Below are positions 12,748 through 23,929 of a DNA stretch of 64,000 nt, piece after piece. Position 1 is the first letter of the stretch. Every line of letters starts with the position of its first letter. The DNA is from Pleurostoma richardsiae. Taxonomy: Eukaryota > Ascomycota > Sordariomycetes > Calosphaeriales > Pleurostomataceae. The notes below the pieces were generated by a model that saw only the letters and a program-made list of their open reading frames with translations, was not told the DNA's origin and made no database searches. A program made the position numbers and the translations under genes. The DNA lies in the NCBI GenBank assembly GCA_030052745.1, contig JANBVO010000024.1, positions 62,001 through 126,000 of the forward strand, in the 5' to 3' direction.

Positions 12748-14434
12748 GCTTCCTGGCAGCTCGGGCCTTCCACGGCAGCCGCTTTTCAGACGGTGATCTC
12801 GGGGCGGCCCGAGACCAAGGTCCTCAATGCGGTCGCGGTTCGGCCAAGTGCCAGCAAGGGGAGGTCCATGAAGAACCCCCGCGATGTCTGTGTCTTCCCG
12901 TCGTCGGTTCTTCTGCTGTTTGGGCCTCGGCTATGAGTCGCGCTTGGGAGGAAAGGGCAGCTCGAGATGGGAAAAGGTCAGAGGACAGGAGAGCAAACAA
13001 TTAGATGCAGCTCAATAGCCTGCCCGTGTGTTCATATGCTGGCCCTCTCTATCTGTACAGCTTTGCCTTCCTCGGGTTTATGTGAGGAAGACGGAAGCAA
13101 AGCTGTTTGGGTTGAGGGCCCTTGTGCTGTGCGTCTCGAAGCGATTGCGGGGTTGGGAATCCACAAAGAAAGCTCCCCGTTCCAGAGCTACACCAGAGGA
13201 CCGAAGCTGGTTGGTTGGGCGCCCGACCGTCGCAGCTCTCCCCACAAATGACGGTCGACACTCAGCCCATTAATAAAGTGCGTCCTCGGTACCTCTCCTC
13301 ACCTTGATCGCCTTTCGAAACAAATGGGACGAGACTGAGGGCTCGCAGTAACTGAGGGTCGCAATGATTGATACCGTAGCAGCCTTCTACAGTAGGTAGG
13401 TAGTAGTGTAGACAAGAAAACGGTTCGGTTCGTGGGCTACGAGAGCGCCCCTTCCTCAAGGCGATACTTCATCAGCACAGCTCTCCTCGGCCCTGCTGTT
13501 CTTCACGATGATGACTCTACGATTGATTGCCGTGTTGTCACTCCCGCGAAAGAAGACTTTGCCATTGCGGTGGGATGGGCTTCTCTGCTTTGTAGACGAC
13601 ACAACTCATACGTCATGTCCTGCAGTTGCTATCTGGATATTTACCGTAGTAAGAGATCTTCACATGCAACGACTCCGCTACCTGGATAAGTCCGCTTTCC
13701 CGCCCTTGTAGTTGGAGTTGAGACATGTTCTTATATTATCTTCCCGTGCACGACGTGTTAAATCTCGAAGCACGTTGGGCGGACGGGCGCTCAGTTGGGT
13801 ATCAGGTCGTTTCCGTTACACGGAGGAGCTCAATGGGTGAGATGTACTCCGTACGCGCAACCAGCACCATCAAGTTCTCGTCTTCATTCGATGGTCCCCG
13901 CAGCGATCTGGTCGCTGCCCTCCCACGGAACCCCCACCGTCACGAACAGGACGGCTTGGCAATTGGTCGTTAGATCAAGCCCACCTTCCTCTCTTTTTGC
14001 GCCTGCAGATCTCCTTATTACTCTGCAGAGAAGCTGACTGGACGGTTCGTTGCATCTGCAAGTTGCTGATACGACCTTCCCCCGCATCAGCGTACTCAGC
14101 CGGGCGATGATAGTCGGTGGTGACCTTCTTGGGGCAGGCGAATGGGGGGATCAATCGAGATGATCATCTACTGCCTTGATGGAAGCAGTAGGCAGCTGCT
14201 TCACTAGGTGTCACACGCCTGAAGGGCCTCGTCGACCTCGGCCAAAATCGTAGTCAGCTAGCTGTACCAGGCGATCCCAGCAGCTCAAGCATCCGCCCTC
14301 GAGAGCGCGCATCGCCGGCGCAGGTGCTACCTTGGACCTCATGGTAGATCACCAGCAGGATAGCTAGCCAAGACGAGGACAGGGGCTTTGGGATAGATAG
14401 GCCTTAGTACAGGCAAGCCATGCCGGCTGCTCCC
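12748..14434. other. Gene-free interval
   Basis: This is the upstream region of the carrier gene and the 3' flank of the DUF1763-like gene. A short GTAGGTAGGTAG run lies near 13391. No coding support was found. Confidence 0.5.
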
Positions 14435-14939
14435 TCACCGTAGACAAAGTCCCATGGTGTGGTTCAGCATCGCAATGGTCATCTCATAATGCTTGTAGGC
14501 CGTCTCCTTGATCTTGTCTCTGTTTCGTTCCCTATCCCATCAGCACACAAAGCCCCCAAACAATGCCATCATCGAGGAGGAGACGCCTCTCCCAAAAATA
14601 AATGACACAAAAAAGGAGAACAAGAACTCACTCCTTCCTCTCCCCCCTCCTCACCACCGTCGCCCAGGGGACGCTCGCATCCCGCCGGCGCGCCCAAGCC
14701 GTCCGCAGCAGGTTCCGGACGATGCGGTGCTCGATCCCGGCCTCGCGCGCCGCCTGCTTGAGGAACCAGACGGTGCGGCGCACGGGCTCGGGCCGGAGGG
14801 ACGCGCCCGGCTCGCGGAAGGCCTCGCGCAGGGTGTCGCGGGCGGCGAAGCGCGCGGGCTTGGAGTACTGCACGGCGCGCAGGGCCGCGCGGTAGAGGTG
14901 CCGGTAGGCATGGATGACTTCCTGGTTCGCTGCTGACAT
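14435..14939 (-). CDS. Small LYR-like protein (resembles fungal DUF1763)
   Basis: Two exons: 14939-14632 and 14519-14435, making 130 residues. The first exon has an LYR-type pattern (AYRHLYRAALRAVQYS followed by PARFAARD), then LREAFRE, VRRTVWFLKQAA and VRNLL. The second exon, unseen by simple frame scanning, encodes a conserved-looking tail, ETAYKHYEMTIAMLNHTMG, ending LCLR. The GTGAGT donor and the AACAG acceptor join in phase. LYR proteins assemble mitochondrial complexes or Fe-S clusters with acyl carrier protein, so a mitochondrial assembly role is a reasonable inference, not shown. The Pfam name is from memory. The start is the ATG before SAANQEVIHAY; the frame upstream looks like untranslated leader. 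Confidence 0.78.
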
Positions 14940-15574
14940 CCTCCCTTTCTTAGCTCCTCGTTTGGGTTGCCTGGCTGGTAGCGAGAGGTGTGTGGGTAAG
15001 ACGTTCAAGTTAGGGACTTGATCAAGGTGTTAAATTTCGAGCTGAGATTTTGATGGGGAAAGGAAGCACTGGCCACACAGACTGGCACACACCACTTCCA
15101 GGATGTGAAGGTAAGTGAGACGAACATGCCTTCGCATTCACAAATGCAAGATGATACAGCTGGAAGCATGGGAATCTGCGAGTCACCTTTATTACTCATT
15201 TTGAAGTCAATCATGAAACCAATCAATATGCCCCAAAGCGTACGGACGCTCCGCCTGCTTCTATCCTGAATAGACCCAACCAAATCACTGATCTCGACCA
15301 GACAGACGGCCGTTGCTCGAACGTACTATACACCACACATTTCCACCGTCATCCCCAAGGGCAGCTCTCCTCTTTATGCCGTGTTTCCGGAGACTATGCG
15401 CGGGGAAGTACCAGGTACCAGCGTGAGTGAACCCAGCCATACGTGCCCGAGAAACCACCTCCCTTGCGCCCTCTATATGCAAGATTGTGCAAGATATGAG
15501 TGTCCAAGTTCAATTTCCCACCACTGCCACCTTTTCCATGTGCGCTTCCCCGGGAGGCGGTGACGCATCCCGCC
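14940..15574. other. Short gene-free interval
   Basis: This lies between the LYR-like gene promoter and the 3' end of the sugar transporter. Nothing recognisable was seen. Confidence 0.5.
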
Positions 15575-18214
15575 TTAATCCTCCCGCTGCCCGAGAGGCG
15601 CGTACCGCCCGTTGTTCGACGAGCTGCCGTTCGCAGGCGACCTGGTGCGGTTGACGACTCGGGATATCCACCCGCTGATGCCGCCCTCCCGCTCAGAGTA
15701 CTGCGGCTTGCCATCCACAACATTGACTGCCGGCGGTTCGACGTTGAGCCCCGGGAAGCTGTTGTCGGCTCCCAGGAGCGGTCGTCCGCGAATGTCGAGC
15801 GATGGCACGGGCGACCCGGCCCGCTCGGGGCGCATGGCCGGGGTGCCTGCCGATGCAGGGGTGCCCATGGCACTGGTGGAGTCGCCGAAGATGGAGTTCA
15901 TGTCCTCCAGGCGGACGCCGCTCGTTTCAGGGTAGATGAAGTACACTGGATTTGATTCGTTAGCTTATGCTGTATTGTCCGGGGCTCTAAGAACACGACT
16001 GCTCACCGATTACGAAGCTGACGGCGCAGAAGAAGGCGTGGACGAGATATAGCCTCCATTTGATCCACTCCTGCAGAATGGGGGTCATCTCGCCCACTAG
16101 CCAGTTGAAGGCCCAGTTCGTCGCGGTCGACAAGCTGGCTCCCTTGGAGCGGATGCTCAGCGGCAGGATTTCCGGAGGGTACAACCAGGGGATCGGGCCC
16201 CAAGAGTACCCGAACGCCGCATTATAGATCATGACAAAGACGACGACCAGGGTTGGTGTTAGCCGGACGTCGAGGTAGATAAAGTACGAGATGAGCGACA
16301 GGGAGAAGGTCATGATCACGGCGCCCGACAGCAGGATCCATCGGCGGCCCCAGGTGTCAACGATGTACCATGGCGGGATCGTCGACAGAAAGTAGGTAAT
16401 GCCATTGATACCAGTCATCAAAACGGCGTCGTGGCCATACCAGCCGGCGGATTCGAACACATAAGGAGCGTAGTAGGAGATGACGTTGATGCCGTTGAGC
16501 TGAGCAAGGGCCTGCGCAGACATGGCGATGAAGACGCGCGTGCGGTAGCGACGGAACATGTCGGCGTAAGTTCTCTCGCCTTCCTGGCGGTGGAGCAAGA
16601 CGCCCATCTTGATCTCACGAAACTCATCGCGGGCCTTGTGGTTGTGGATGTCTCCTCCTCCGTAGAGGTTTGCGATCACCACGATGCCCTCTTCATCGTG
16701 ATCATTGTCAAGCAGCCATCTGCAGCTTTCGTTAGCACATGCCTAAAGGTACTTCCACACGCTTCAAGGACGAGGCGTACCTGGGAGACTCGACAATGAT
16801 CAAGCTGCCGAAGCCGAGCAAAGCACCCATGACACACTGCATAAGAAGGGGCAAGCGCCAAGAGTAGTCTCCATCGATGAACCCGCAGAAGTAGTCGACC
16901 CATACCGACGTTGTGTAGCCGATGATGTTACCCGAGAACTCGATGCAGGCAAGCTTGCCGCGATTGTGCGGCGGGGAGATCTCTGACTGATAGACGGGCA
17001 CGATGGTTGAAAGGGTGCCCACGCCGAGACCAGCGATGATCCTGCCTACCATCATCATGGCCATGCTCGTAGCGAACGTCTGCAGTGCACCTCCCACAAA
17101 GAAGATGCAGGAGCCGTACAGGATGGTCCTGCGGCGGCCAATGATGTCGCCGATGCGGCCGACCATCAGAGACGAGATCAGGGCACCAATCTCGAGGATG
17201 GCAACCATAGTACCCACCTGGGCCTTTGACGGGTTGCCGAAGTATGAGATGAAGTAGGGGCCACTGCGGTGCACACGCTCATCAGCTTCAGTTACGTAAC
17301 GGCGATATCGGGATCGTGGGGATCGGGGTATGTCTCCTACGTGATAATGCCCGACATAACGCCTTGATCATAGCCGAAAAGGAAGACACCCAAAGAAACA
17401 AAAATACTCGTGAAATAACTGTGGCATCTGTCAGCATGTCTTTCCTTCCGACAAGAAGGTGATGACTGCGGCGGACGCACATCAACGGCTTGCCGGTGAG
17501 GCCATGGATGGAATTCCTGCCTCCCGTCATGATGGCGGCAAGGAGGCGTTCGGCTCTCGATACCTTGCGGGAAGCGATGTCAGGGATCTCGATAGCCTCC
17601 TTATTAACGGCTCCAGCGTGAGGATATCGCGAGCGGTGGCCGCTTCTGTTGTGGCTGTTGCTCCTGCTGTAGGACGGATGGGTGCCGCCCTCGGACTGGA
17701 TGCGGACGTGCTTCTTCTTCTTTTGGTGCAGCTGCCTGGGGTGTCTCTTCAGCACGCCGGCGAGGATCTCATCATCGAGGGAGTTGCTGTTCTCTGTTAT
17801 TCGTGTGCGCAGGGGGTCCTCGGCATCGAGCTGCTCGGCGATGTCGCCGGTGTCGGTCCACGATGAGTCGGAGTCGGAGGAGTCGTCGGGGGAGGAGCGG
17901 GAGCGCGGCCGGTGCTGGTTGCCCAACAATGACGTCGCGGCGGCCTGCTGCTCTTGCCGCGAGGTGCTGCTACCGTGCTGGCCGGGAAGGGTGCGAAGGG
18001 GGATGTTGGAGGGCAGCCGGCTCGATGCTGTTGAGAAGGGAATTTTGATCGGGGATGGGGCTGTTTAGCAGCAGCGCCCTTCTGCAATGAGTGGAATGGA
18101 ATGTTCGTTCAATTGGAAGGAGGTAATGGGGGTGAAGGGGAAAAAGGCAAAAAGCCGGTCCCGAGAAACCGTACAATCACAGGCGAGCAGGCCCCATAAA
18201 GGGAGAGACAACAT
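15575..18214 (-). CDS. MFS sugar transporter with long N- and C-terminal cytosolic tails
   Basis: Core exons are well supported: up to 17481 (first large exon), 17418-17341, 17263-16781, 16719-16007 and 15945-15575. Sugar-porter motifs include FLFGYDQGVMSGI (TM1), GRIGDIIGRRRTILYG, VESPRWLLDND (created by splicing), QLNGINVISYYAP and YPETSGVRLEDMN. Roughly 190 disordered residues rich in Ser, Asp and Arg precede TM1, and about 115 follow TM12. The 5' end is uncertain: the large exon has no in-frame ATG before the transmembrane part. My best model adds a 40-base exon, 18214-18175 (MLSLPLWGLLACD), spliced to 18060 with GTACGG..AACAG, giving about 754 residues. Other first exons are possible. 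Substrate is unknown, probably a hexose, disaccharide or polyol. Confidence 0.82.
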
Positions 18215-21200
18215 GTGTGAGTGGGCGGGAAGGGTGATGTAGGCACGCGGTGCCGTGGAAGTTTAGGTGGCCTTGCAGACAGACCGGTCGCCCTCGAAAA
18301 CGGGTTCAGCTCCCGCCGGGCCCTGCAATCCCACCCCCTAATGAGCAGCCGCCTCCACATAATGCCCACCACGAAGCCGTTCTCCTGTCCTGCGACTTGG
18401 CCTGGTCCAGGTGGAAAATGCTGATTGACCGAAAGATCGACAAAAGCGGATCGGCTAGCAGTTCCTCCTCGACGCTTGGGTATGCATCACGATAGAGCCG
18501 GACCGCTCGCTATCTAGCAAGGCTCCTCTGTTGAAATACAAGTGACTACGGCGGCAACGGATAAGAGGCGTCACGCACCTCGCACCTCTCTGTCAGGACG
18601 TCAGGAATGTCATGAAGGCCAAGGGAGCCAATCCGGCTGCATCTCATGTCAGATGGCCGGGGTAGCCAAGGCAAAACCTCTCCACGTGTGGGAGGGACCC
18701 TGAGCTCTGCCTCGACTGCGTGTGCGCACGAGATCTCGGGAAGGCAGATCTTGCCCATCCCCAGCGTCCTCTTCCTTTCTCCCGCTCCTCTGCCGCGTAT
18801 CGCGAGCCATGCTGCTTCTTGGAAACGGCCAACTTGTGCCGATTCGGGCTCGTGCTGGTGGTCCAGTGACGTATAGGGCGGCGTCTGACGGGTTGCTAGT
18901 CGGGCCCGGCGCCTTTCAGGGGCAGAGGGGCACGCTCCCACCAAGAAATGCTGCGCGGAGTGTGGGGTAATCGGCGGTGGCTTGACCGGATCGTGGGCTT
19001 CACATGATCAAGTAGCCAGCCAATGGCCGCTGCCCCGATTTGCTGCCTCTGGTGCCGTGCCCGACTTGCGGTGACCGGCTGGCGACGGACCGAGAGTGCT
19101 TCAGTTGATAAGCCGTCGAGGAAGAGGCGGAAGTCGGCACTATATGCAGAGTTGTCTCTAGGAGAGCAGGTGATCCCTAAGGAGGAGATGCCCATTTTGT
19201 TTACTATATTTCCACACCTTGGAACCCGCCAACTTCTTTCCCAGTTGTGACAAGGCCTGCCAATCTGCTCAAAAGTGAAGGCTCAAGTATGCATTCCTGC
19301 CAGTCCAGCAGTATGAATAAGTCTATAGATGCACTTAGGCCCGCTCGGTTGCTCCCTGATCTCATTTGCTTCCCTCTCCCCTGGGCGTTATCTAAGCGCA
19401 CTAGAAAAAAGCGCATAATAGAGCAAACGGCTGGTGGAAAGCACTGTACGCTCAAGGGACGTCTTTTTGCCCGTGTTGCCCGGCTTGGATGACCCTCTGT
19501 CCGTGTGCCCTGAACCTAGATGCATAACTGCAAGTCACAGTCCCTTCAGAGCAGAAGAATAAGCTGGAGCCTATCATGACCAAGTCTAGGGGATGTGCCC
19601 TTGGCGTGGTTGCGAGTCTCGGAGAGGCTCTGCTCTGTACCCTCCTCAACCGTTTCTAAAAACAGCGCAGTTTCAGCTCTTTAGATCCGGATGTCAACGT
19701 GTCCAACACCTTCGGACAGAAGCCAGTGGATTTTGGTGATGGTGCCACGCAGGCTCGATTGCCACTGACTCAGCCGCAATCATACAGAGCGAAGGAAGAG
19801 ACGTAAGCTCGGCAGCTAGGTAGGCGGTAGCGCGGCAAAGCTCTACCATGCTGTCGTCTACAACACGCAATCACTGACACTTGGGATCCGATCGATAACG
19901 AAGCGCATGAGGTGTGTACGTCTCTGGATGTCCTGGCGAAGATCATCACCGGTGGGCTGAATCTGGCGAGTCCAGGTGAGGTCTGGGCTCGCGGACAGTC
20001 CGCGTCCGAGAGAGCGATTGTCCGTCCCACTGGACCTCGGCCACAGCAATTGGCGACGATTCGTATCCATTCGCTCGAGCTATGGTGGCGGCGGCGCACC
20101 TTGCATTTACAGAGTCCGGTTCAACAGGCACGAGTGGCTGCGAGGCGCCGAAGCAAAGAAGTCGAGAACCGGGGCTTGGATGCGCGCTGTCCAGTCAGGT
20201 GCACGTACAGCCGGTTGACCATGGCTGAAACGGCCGGACCCTGGCCCATCGCTAATGATAACGCTGCGGTAGAACATGGAGAAGAACCGGTCGAAGGACG
20301 GCCGAGAGCCAGAGGTGGTGTGCTCGAAATTGGCTTAGCTGCGAGCCTAGAGATACTCATCGCGCCGGGTCATTTGCCCGGAACCCGCTGCCTGTGCTGG
20401 GTGCTAGTCTGTGGTACGGCAAGGCGATGGCAAAGCGCACTGAGTGCAATCTGAGGAACCAGGCGGCTCTCTCTGTGCGCGAGGAGTTGCAGCGCAGACG
20501 AGCTATACAATGCCCATCCCGACAGCTTTCTCACCCGAGTCGGGCCTATGCGGATGGAGACGGGAGAAGCGTGGGCCGAAGCTGTAACTGACAGCATCTT
20601 GATCTGGCTCAGGGCTGGAGAAGAAGTGTCTGAAGTAATCAGTCCAGCTTCACTGCTCGATATCGAATTCTAGCACAGAAGCTTAGATCGAAACATGCAT
20701 CGGCCGTGCCCTCCGTCGATGATGTACTTGCATATGCGGGCTGCCTTGCATGACGAGGAACAAGGAGGAGGCAAAGCCTTAAGCCACGATGCATCGGGCT
20801 TGATGGACCGGGGATGGTGGTGCTGTGGACGGAAGGCAATCTTATTAGTGCCGAGCTCTCGGCCCATCCAAGTTCCAACTCATCATGCATGAAGAGACTC
20901 GCGGAACTCCTCGATCGACACCGCCACGGTCGCATGTCCGCACGCCTTGGGTTGCACTGTGTGAGGGAGCCTCTACTCTCGAATGTGCGCGCATGCTTCT
21001 TCTGCAACGGGGCAGTATCTCATCTTTATGCTGTTACTGGAACATGCATTTTGTGTTCAAATCGGTACAGGAAGCAGAGAATCCAAGGTACGTACCCAGA
21101 AGATACGGAGTCCAGGTACCTTACGAAGGTACGGACGGTACCTGCTGCTGCTCGATCTGACCGCGGGTCAATTTCATCTGGCCCTTGCTTCGACTGCCAA

Positions 21201-21905
21201 TACGGGCAGTCCCTAAGCTGAGCACCCAATCGCGTCTCGAGAAAGCACGGAGTGGGCCCCTCCTGCCCCTGCCACTAAGACCCGCTCCCACTGCCCAAGT
21301 GTCAAGCCCAGCTGCTCCTTCCCCTCCACCAGCCGCTTTAATAGGCAGGAACGGCCCTCTCTGAACAGCAAGGTCGCTGGGGAAGCAGCAGCATTAATTT
21401 TTAGATTGCGGAGCGTTGGCTCCCAGTCTCCTCGTCCCATCCATCACCACAACAACCCCCGAGCTAAACCTGCGCCCTCACATTCACTCTCTCATCGCAT
21501 CGCAACATCCCTCGAAGCGACCTTCAGCGCAATTGAATTGAGACAATCCGCAAGGGAACGGAGAAAGTAAGGAAAAAAAGAAGGGGAGCAAGCGCCGGGG
21601 AGACCTACCTAAGGAAGGGCGGAAGCGAAACAGTACGATCACCGGCACTAGCGATCAGCGACCCAGCCACTCGCTGTCTTCTGAACGACGGCATCGATCT
21701 GAGTCTGTGGCCCGTACTCGTCCCGAGCATTTCGAAACACTTCTTCCGACCGACCATCTTCTCGATGCCGACGTCGCGCAGTTGAGACGGAAGGAAGATA
21801 TACTATCGCACTCGGAAACTCGAGAGTTCGAGGTCGTCGAAACTCAGCTACAGATAAACGCAGAGCCCACAAAGCCACCTGCAGCGCCCAGCGCCACGCC
21901 CAGAG
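18215..21905. other. 3.7 kb gene-free interval between divergent genes
   Basis: This separates the sugar transporter (-) from the Chs7-like gene (+), so it probably holds both promoters. Long overlapping frames near 19.9-20.4 kb look random. A GGTACC-rich patch lies at 21086-21142, and the last 400 bases are pyrimidine-rich, as in fungal 5' leaders. Confidence 0.5.
21086..21142. repeat. GGTACC/GGTACG-rich short repeat cluster
   Basis: Four GGTAC units lie within about 57 bases, two of them complete GGTACC palindromes, with spacer CTTACGAA. It resembles the clusters near 39.6, 53.8 and 55.3 kb. Confidence 0.5.
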
Positions 21906-23125
21906 ATGGGATCGACCGACTTCGGGAACTTCGACGTGAGCTCTCCACATCTGGCCCCCAATGCTTCTTTTCTATCGCAGGCTCTGCAGAAGCGCCGTGA
22001 CTAACATGATGTTGCTCGTCGCTAGAAATTTTGTCGAGATTCCACCTTACCTGTTTGCAATGTATGTGCCGTCGCTGCACTGAGCTTGCTCGGGGCTTCC
22101 TTCACGGCACCTCGTACTTACCATCTTCGTTCTGGCAGGTGCTCTCTTCGTTCCACAACCAAACAGGGCCATGGGGAGGATGCGAGCTTAGAGGAATATC
22201 ACTGAGCGGACACAGGATACTGGGGAATCTGGGTCAGTAGTCTGGTTGGAGCAATTAACTAAGAACAGCGTGCTGACGCTCACATCTACAGGATCTATTC
22301 TGTTGTGCGGTATTGCTATTGCCGTCGCAGCCTACCTGATATTCCGCTCAGAGCTCAAGAAGGCCGCCGTCGGACGAAGGTAGGAGGCAGCAACTCGTGT
22401 TTCAGCCACTTGGTTGTACTGACATTACTTGCAGGGAAATGCAATTGTTCCTTCTGGGGTACATTGTGATTGAGATATGCGAGATATTCACTGTCGGAGA
22501 GTTTCCATTGGGTAGCACAGTTCGAATTGTAAGTGGGCGATGAGCCATCTATCTTTTGCGGCTCGGCTAACTCCTCCAGGCATTCACCGGCATCCATATT
22601 GGATTCATCATCGCTACAACTTGGGTCCTTATGCTGAATGCCATTGTTGGCTACCAGATTCTCGATGATGGGACTCCGCTGTCTCTGGGGCTGATGGTCG
22701 GGTCTGCCCTGATTCTGCTCATCGGCACGGGTTACATTGCGCTGGATACGGGATACCACTGGACGAACTACTGGGACAGCAGCTACAACCTTCCGAATCG
22801 CCATATCGCCCTCTACGTGCTCTATCAGCTCGCGCCCTTAGTCTTCCTTGTCGCCTTCTTTGTCCTAGAGACGGTCCTCGTACTACGCGTCCTTGGAGAG
22901 ACAAGACCGATGCTTTACTTGACGGGCGCTGCCCTCCTGTTCGCCCTTGGCCAGATCTTCAACTATGTCATCAGCAAGTATATCTGCGATGGGACGTCGG
23001 GAAAGATCGACGGAGCGCTTTTCGAGACGCTGTTCACGCTGTTGGCTGTTGCCATGGTATGGACATTCTGGTCGAGCATTACCGAAGACGACTGGCCAAT
23101 GCCCGTCGCCAACACATACCCGTGA
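21906..23125 (+). CDS. Chs7-family chitin synthase export chaperone-like membrane protein
   Basis: Six exons: 21906-21935, 22026-22061, 22139-22232, 22292-22379, 22435-22528 and 22580-23125, giving 295 residues in frame. The spliced N-terminus reads MGSTDFGNFDKFCRDSTLPVC, matching the Chs7 opening pattern (DF...C...LPLC). Then come about seven membrane segments, with AAVGRREMQLFLLGY, GYQILDDGTPLSLGLM, ALGQIFNYVISKYIC and a final SITEDDW. Chs7 proteins sit in the ER and let chitin synthase III leave for the plasma membrane. The match is to the family, Pfam chitin synthase III catalytic subunit/Chs7 from memory. It may be a paralogue and not the main chaperone, because loops differ from the canonical form. 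The two tiny first exons are supported by phase and a TGACTAAC branch site in intron 1. Confidence 0.82.
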
Positions 23126-23929
23126 TGGCATACCATCACTACCTGCTGTTCGGGGGCGGAGTTCACGGTTGAGGTACCTACGCTTTAATGCATTCGACGA
23201 CGCCCACGGTCTCACGACACCACCGCGAATCGGATGGCACGTTGCAATTAGCTTAATTCTATTCATGACACAGGCAACGGATATTGGAAACAGGGGGAGA
23301 GCATTGGATCAGCGTGTCGGCGAGGCCACTGGTCTCGTTCAGCCGAAGCTTGATGGATACCCCGTCGGGATGTGTGAATCATATCTGTATACTGTCCCCG
23401 ATGGTTTGTGTAGCGGCTTTTCTTTTTTGTTAGCATGGCTTAGTATACCCAGAGAAGGATGGACGACTAATGCATACAACGTATATGAGTAGTCCTTGAT
23501 GATGGAAGATCAAGCGGAGAGCCTTCGGCACTCAGCACCACAAATACAATAACTACTCTGACAAATTGCTGTTGCGGGATGATGCATGCTTTCCTGATAC
23601 TCATAATGTGCATCAATACCAGATGGTTGTCCCGAGTCCTGCTTAAATGTTGAACAAAGTCGGCCCGCTCGCGAGTTTAAAATCGCGGTGCCTGATTGGC
23701 TACAAACAGAGCTATCATTCGAGCTATCATCACAAGGCTGACCTTGACGCTGGAGCCTTGTAGCTACGATACAAGCACATGGCGCCCTCAAAACTTTGAA
23801 TCTCGCCTCGTCCATGATCTCTTACTCCCCTTTCCGTCTCCATCGACTTTGACCTTACAATTATTGAGGCCTTGAGATATCTGTCAACGTGCTCGGCCCC
23901 TCACACGCGACATTCCGCCCGCCCGACGG
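23126..23929. other. Intergenic: 3' flank of Chs7-like gene and SSL1 promoter
   Basis: No gene-like frame is present. The frames that read through are off-frame extensions of the upstream gene. Confidence 0.5.

Noticed and set aside
18260-18330. Possible tRNA T-arm (CGGGTTCAGCTCCCG)
   Set aside because: A small stem-loop exists, but no matching acceptor stem, D-arm or anticodon arm fits at tRNA spacing.
19912-20454. 180-residue plus-strand frame
   Set aside because: Several frames are open together here, the sequence is Arg/Ala-rich without domains, and no splice partner was found.
21707-22000. 97-residue plus-strand frame overlapping the Chs7-like start
   Set aside because: It starts at GTG and is in a different frame from the supported MGSTDFGNF exon; it is leader sequence.
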